This document shows, piece after piece, positions 59,931 to 64,000 of a stretch of 64,000 nt of DNA. The DNA lies in assembly GCA_021832085.1 (NCBI GenBank), contig JAKBLM010000004.1, positions 62,001-126,000 of the forward strand. The letters are read 5' to 3'. The notes beneath the pieces were generated by a model. That model did no database searches. It saw nothing but the letters and a program-made list of their open reading frames with translations, and had not been told where the DNA came from. The position numbers were made by a program, and so were the translations under genes. Origin of the DNA: Acidobacteriota bacterium (GTDB lineage: Bacteria > Acidobacteriota > Terriglobia > Acidiferrales > UBA7541). How positions within the stretch are numbered: the first letter of the stretch is position 1; each line of letters begins with the position of its first letter.

Positions 59931-60752
59931 ATGAATAAAGCAGAGGAAACGTTGGTTCGGCCCGAGTCCCACACCGCCAGCTATTTGAAGATGATTGGAG
60001 TGCCGACTTTGGCGCCCCTGACGAGTCCGTTTGACCCGGGGTACGATCCCCTAACGTTGGCAAGCCATCTCGAACAAAGTTCGCATCTCTTCTCCATCCT
60101 GAAGATCTCGATGGCGTGCTGGATGGTCGCCAAAGAGAGCGCGACCAGGATGAAAGTTGCAGCGGCGAAGCAACATCGCGTTCAGACAGTTACAGGCGGA
60201 GGTCCTTTTGAAGTGGCTGTGGCGCAGGGCACGCTTCCCGAGTATTTGGACCTTTGCGCGTCAATCGGTTTCGACCGAATCGAATGCGGCGAAGGTTTCA
60301 CCGAGATGAACTTGAACCCGGCACAGGTCATCAAGATGGCGTGGGAAAGAGGGCTGGAAGTGCAGTTTGAGCTCGGCAAAAAGCACTCGGGACCTTTCAG
60401 TAAGGAAGGCGTAGCCGAACTCATCGCACAGGGCATGCGATGGCTGGGCAGCGGGGCGCGGCAACTCGTGATCGAGGCGCGTGAAAGCGCGCGTGACGTC
60501 GGACTTTTTGACACGACGGGAACCTTCAATCCCCGCTTTGCGGACTCCTTCGCCAAGGCCTTTGGGCTGGATCTCGTCATGTTCGAGGCCCCAACGAAAC
60601 AGAGCCAGTTCGCGCTGCTCAATCACTTCGGCCGCGAGGTTCATCTGTGCAATGTGCGCCTCGAAGAGGTTTTGCGCGTGGAGATTTATCGTCGTGGACT
60701 GCATTCCGATGCTTTCGGCATCAGTAAGCTCCGGCCCGTGAGGCAAGGCTAA
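59931..60752 (+). CDS. comA: Phosphosulfolactate synthase (ComA family)
   Basis: 273 aa; LKISMACWMV, VQTVTGGGPFEVAVAQGTLPEYLDLCASIGFDRIECGEGFTEM, FELGKKHSGPF, MFEAPTKQSQFALLNHFGREVHLCNV; followed by a ComB homolog. Confidence 0.85.
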   Translation: MNKAEETLVRPESHTASYLKMIGVPTLAPLTSPFDPGYDPLTLASHLEQSSHLFSILKISMACWMVAKESATRMKVAAAKQHRVQTVTGGGPFEVAVAQGTLPEYLDLCASIGFDRIECGEGFTEMNLNPAQVIKMAWERGLEVQFELGKKHSGPFSKEGVAELIAQGMRWLGSGARQLVIEARESARDVGLFDTTGTFNPRFADSFAKAFGLDLVMFEAPTKQSQFALLNHFGREVHLCNVRLEEVLRVEIYRRGLHSDAFGISKLRPVRQG

Positions 60753-60782
60753 TCCCCGAATCAACCTGAGGGAAGCAATACC

Positions 60783-61562
60783 ATGCAAAGAACAGTCGTG
60801 ATTGACTGCTTTCCAGAAAGCGCTCGGGCCTATGCGCACGGCTACGTGGTGGTCGCGGTGGACGTTATTCGGGCAACCACTTCGGCCATCTCCGTGGCAG
60901 CGACGGGCGGGCGCTGTTTTCCCGTGGCTACGGTCGAGGCGGCGCTTCAGTTGAAGGCAAAATTGAAGAACCCGCTTCTGGCTGGCGAACGCGCCGGGGA
61001 AATCGCTCCCGGGTTTGACATGAACAACAGTCCCGCGGAACTGGCCGCGCGCCGCGACGTGTCGCGCCCGGTCATCTTGCTCTCTTCTTCGGGGACGAAA
61101 CTGCTCCACGAGGCCAGCCGTTGCGACACGCTTTATCTCGCCTGTTTGCGCAATTGGCGCTACCTGGCCACACACCTCGCCGGCAGACATGAGCGCGTCG
61201 CGCTCATTGGAGCTGGAACACGCGGTGATTTCCGCGAGGAAGACCAAATCTGCTGTGCGTGGATAGCCAGAAAACTCCTGGCCGCAGGCTACGAGCCGGA
61301 GAACCGGGAAACCGTGGGACTGGTGGCTCGCTGGGCTTTGGAAGACCCGGCAGCGATCCTCGTCAGCAAAAGCGTAGACTTTCTGAGGCGAACAGGCCAA
61401 CTCAAGGATCTCGACTTCATCCTGTCGCACATTAACGATCTTCCGATGGTGTTCGTACAGGAAGCAGGCGAAGTCTTTGCCGTTGCCTCCTCTGAATCCA
61501 TCCCAACGCCTGGGCTGGGAATCCCCTTGACGCCAGGCACGCGGCGGATTTGGCCATGCTGA
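60783..61562 (+). CDS. comB: 2-phosphosulfolactate phosphatase (ComB family)
   Basis: 259 aa; VVAVDVIRATTSAISVAATGG, LAGERAGEIAPGFDMNNSPAELAAR, VILLSSSGTKLL. Confidence 0.9.
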   Translation: MQRTVVIDCFPESARAYAHGYVVVAVDVIRATTSAISVAATGGRCFPVATVEAALQLKAKLKNPLLAGERAGEIAPGFDMNNSPAELAARRDVSRPVILLSSSGTKLLHEASRCDTLYLACLRNWRYLATHLAGRHERVALIGAGTRGDFREEDQICCAWIARKLLAAGYEPENRETVGLVARWALEDPAAILVSKSVDFLRRTGQLKDLDFILSHINDLPMVFVQEAGEVFAVASSESIPTPGLGIPLTPGTRRIWPC

Positions 61563-62905
61563 AGATTTCCGATACCTCAACACCAGTCCTCGTACTCCGA
61601 GCCGAGAGCCACGGTGGTTTGAATATCCTGCGAAGTCTCGGCAGGCTTGGTGTCCCGATATACATTCTGGACGGCAATCCCTGGGCCCCGTCATTTGCTT
61701 CCCGATATTGCCGGCGGCACTTCCTCTGGGACATCGAAAGCAAACCCGCCGAAGAGTCGCTTGCATACTTGATCGAAATCTCGCGAATCATCGGAAGGCC
61801 GGCAATCCTGATTCCCACCACCGACTACGCCTCGATGTTCGTTGCTGAATATGGGCCAACGCTCAAATATTGGTATCTCTTTCCCGAACAACAAAGTGAA
61901 CTCGTGTTCGTTCTTTGCAGCAAGAAAGGGATGTACGGCCTCGCGCGGCAACACGGCATTCCTACGCCGGGAGCCAGTTTCCCGACATCCCGCGACGATG
62001 TCTTAAGGTTCCTTCGCTCGGCTCGCTTTCCCGTGATGCTGAAGGGGATTGACGGGCAACGCCTGTGGAACAGAACGCGGAAGAAAATGGTCATCACTCA
62101 CACTCCTGCCGAGCTCCTGGAGAAGTACGACGCCTTCGAGGACCCGGAGAATCCGAATCTGATGCTGCAGGAGTACATCCCCGGCGGTGAAGATTCGGTG
62201 TGGATGTTCAACGGCTATTTCGACGAGGCGTCGAATTGCCTCGTCGGCTTCACAGGAAAGAAAATCCGGCAATGCCCGGTACATGTCGGATGCACGAGCC
62301 TCGGCGTGTGTCTTCCCAATTCCCAGGTAGAGAGCGTCACGAAGACGTTCATGAAAGCGATCGATTATCGGGGCATTCTCGATATCGGCTATCGCTACGA
62401 CGCGCGCGACCATCAATACAAGGTCCTCGATGTAAACCCGAGGATCGGCGCTACGTTCCGTTTGTTCGTCGACGAGAATGGAATGGACGTGGCTCGTGCC
62501 TTGTATCTCCATTTGACCGGGCAACCAGTGTCCGTGTCTCGTCCGGTATACGGGCGAAAGTGGATCGTGGAGGATCTGGACTTTGTTTCGAGCCTGCGCT
62601 ATCACCGCGAAGGGCAATTGACGCTGGTCCAGTGGCTGCGCTCACTCCGGGGAATCGACGAAGCAGCATTCTTCGCGTCGGACGACTTGTTGCCGCTCGT
62701 GCCGATGTGCCTGAGGCGTGCCGGCGAGCTGTTTCGACGAATCGGGCAAAAGCTGGCAATTGTTGCGCCGACGACTCCCAGGCCATTTCCGAGTGGAAGT
62801 GAACCTGTCGGAGCGGCACGTCTCGAAGAATCCTGCCTTTGCTCCGCAGGAGTTCCGCAAGTTCACCTCGAAAACAAGCAGACACAGCTTTCACGACACA
62901 TCTGA
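61556..62905 (+). CDS. ATP-grasp carboxylate-amine/thiol ligase-like protein
   Basis: ATG at 61556 overlapping the comB stop (ATGCTGA). FPVMLKGIDGQRLWNRTRKKMVIT, LMLQEYIPGGEDSVWMFNGYFD, KVLDVNPRIGATFRLF (ATP-grasp). Confidence 0.88.
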   Translation: MLKISDTSTPVLVLRAESHGGLNILRSLGRLGVPIYILDGNPWAPSFASRYCRRHFLWDIESKPAEESLAYLIEISRIIGRPAILIPTTDYASMFVAEYGPTLKYWYLFPEQQSELVFVLCSKKGMYGLARQHGIPTPGASFPTSRDDVLRFLRSARFPVMLKGIDGQRLWNRTRKKMVITHTPAELLEKYDAFEDPENPNLMLQEYIPGGEDSVWMFNGYFDEASNCLVGFTGKKIRQCPVHVGCTSLGVCLPNSQVESVTKTFMKAIDYRGILDIGYRYDARDHQYKVLDVNPRIGATFRLFVDENGMDVARALYLHLTGQPVSVSRPVYGRKWIVEDLDFVSSLRYHREGQLTLVQWLRSLRGIDEAAFFASDDLLPLVPMCLRRAGELFRRIGQKLAIVAPTTPRPFPSGSEPVGAARLEESCLCSAGVPQVHLENKQTQLSRHI

Positions 62906-63011
62906 TCGTCAGAATTCAATTCTGAAACATAGGAACTCTCGAGCTGCAGAACGAGGACAACGCCCTATTGTTTCTTTTCGTCAAGCTGGTCCTGAATTTC
63001 CTCACTTCGGA

Positions 63012-64000
63012 ATGGCAAATAGTGGCATGAACGCTTCTACATTATTCGATCCCGCCACCAGCGGACCGGAAACGGGTCGGCCGACAGTCAGGCTTAGAAA
63101 GGCCATGCAGTCCGCTACACGAAGATGGTCTGGGAAAGCCATCTATGCTCTTTTGGATCAAGGGCTGATTTCCGGGGCCGGGTTTGTGATGACAATACTG
63201 CTAGCCCGCACCTTGCTGCCCCGGGATTACGGAACGTTTGCGATAGCGTATCAGGTGTTCCTGTTCCTCACCATTTTGTATGGTGCTTTTATCCTTGAGC
63301 CTTTGGTTGTTTTCGGATCCTCCAATTACCGCGACAGGCTGAGGAGATATGTCGGCGCACTTTTGCGGATCCATTCGCTCGTCGGAATGGCGGTGGTGTG
63401 CCTGGTTGGAGCCGCCGCGTGGATATTCTTTCAATTCGCTCGAGGTCAAAGTCTTGCCTATGCGTTGCTTGCGGTGTCCGTTGCCGCGCCCTGCGTTCTC
63501 CTTTTCTGGCTGGCGCGCCGCGCCTTCTACGTGGAGATTCGTCCCCGAGAGGCAGTATTCGGCGCTGCCGTGTACTTCGCCGTGGTTATCGGTGGACTGC
63601 TCGTTGTTTACAGATTCGGAAGAGTTACCCCGGCGAAAGCCTTTCTGCTGATGGCCGCCGGTGGCGTGGCAACCGCCGTGACGATGTTCCTGCGCTTGCG
63701 AACGAGTCTCGTGCCTGGAGCTGGAGGTCCGGCTTTGTCCGAGGTGCTCCGAAAGCATTGGGGATATGGCCGTTGGGCAGCCGGCAGCGCGGTGACGATC
63801 TGGTTTTCCGGAGCGCTATATTACCCGCTCCTCGGAAGCCTGCGCGGCTTGGCGAAGGCGGGAGAACTGAAAGCCCTGATGAATTTCGCATCGCCTGTTT
63901 CGCAAGTGTTCGTCGCACTGTCGTTGCTTTCTCTGCCGTATGCGGCACGGGTTCACCATCGGGACGGCCCTGCCGGCGCGCGCCGTCTGGTCTGGAAGCT
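63012..64000 (+). CDS. Polysaccharide flippase (Wzx/oligosaccharide flippase-like), 3' truncated by window edge
   Basis: Open frame from ATG 63012/63027 to the window end; YALLDQGLISGAGFVMTILLARTLLPRDYGTFAIAYQVFLFLTILYGAFILEPLVVFG, multiple TM. Confidence 0.85.
   Translation, partial: MANSGMNASTLFDPATSGPETGRPTVRLRKAMQSATRRWSGKAIYALLDQGLISGAGFVMTILLARTLLPRDYGTFAIAYQVFLFLTILYGAFILEPLVVFGSSNYRDRLRRYVGALLRIHSLVGMAVVCLVGAAAWIFFQFARGQSLAYALLAVSVAAPCVLLFWLARRAFYVEIRPREAVFGAAVYFAVVIGGLLVVYRFGRVTPAKAFLLMAAGGVATAVTMFLRLRTSLVPGAGGPALSEVLRKHWGYGRWAAGSAVTIWFSGALYYPLLGSLRGLAKAGELKALMNFASPVSQVFVALSLLSLPYAARVHHRDGPAGARRLVWK

Noticed and set aside
1-64000. CRISPR arrays, IS elements/transposases, prophage genes, toxin-antitoxin or restriction systems
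   Set aside because: No regularly spaced direct repeats and no transposase, integrase, phage or defence protein signatures seen in the ORF translations.

Overview
The window looks like GC-rich bacterial chromosome, probably Acidobacteriota judging by gene content (inference). No rRNA, complete tRNA, CRISPR array or transposase was recognised. Left to right: (1) a tightly overlapping his operon, hisI(partial)-hisG-hisD-hisC-HAD phosphatase-hisB-hisH-hisF-hisA. (2) A divergent aspartate-pathway locus: asd (-) behind a leader with an intrinsic-terminator hairpin, and a SAM-I-type riboswitch (+) upstream of a MoaD/ThiS-like sulfur carrier and aspartate kinase. (3) Three large secreted BNR/VPS10-sortilin-like paralogs spread over about 20 kb. 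(4) An nhaR-like LysR gene next to a highly structured intergenic element, a degenerate receiver protein, arsM, a Tat-exported clan-D-like glycosidase, two galactokinase-family GHMP kinases and a sugar nucleotidyltransferase. (5) A YceI - type III PKS - ICMT-like methyltransferase lipid operon. (6) A starch locus: membrane one-component regulator, TonB-dependent receptor, GH13, GH15. (7) An S9 peptidase and a two-subunit molybdenum hydroxylase. (8) From about 50 kb to the end, an exopolysaccharide cluster that contains a ComA/ComB (sulfolactate biosynthesis) pair followed by an ATP-grasp ligase. This last combination is the best candidate for an undescribed system: a sulfolactate-decorated exopolysaccharide. 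All calls come from reading the sequence and the supplied translations. No database search was run.
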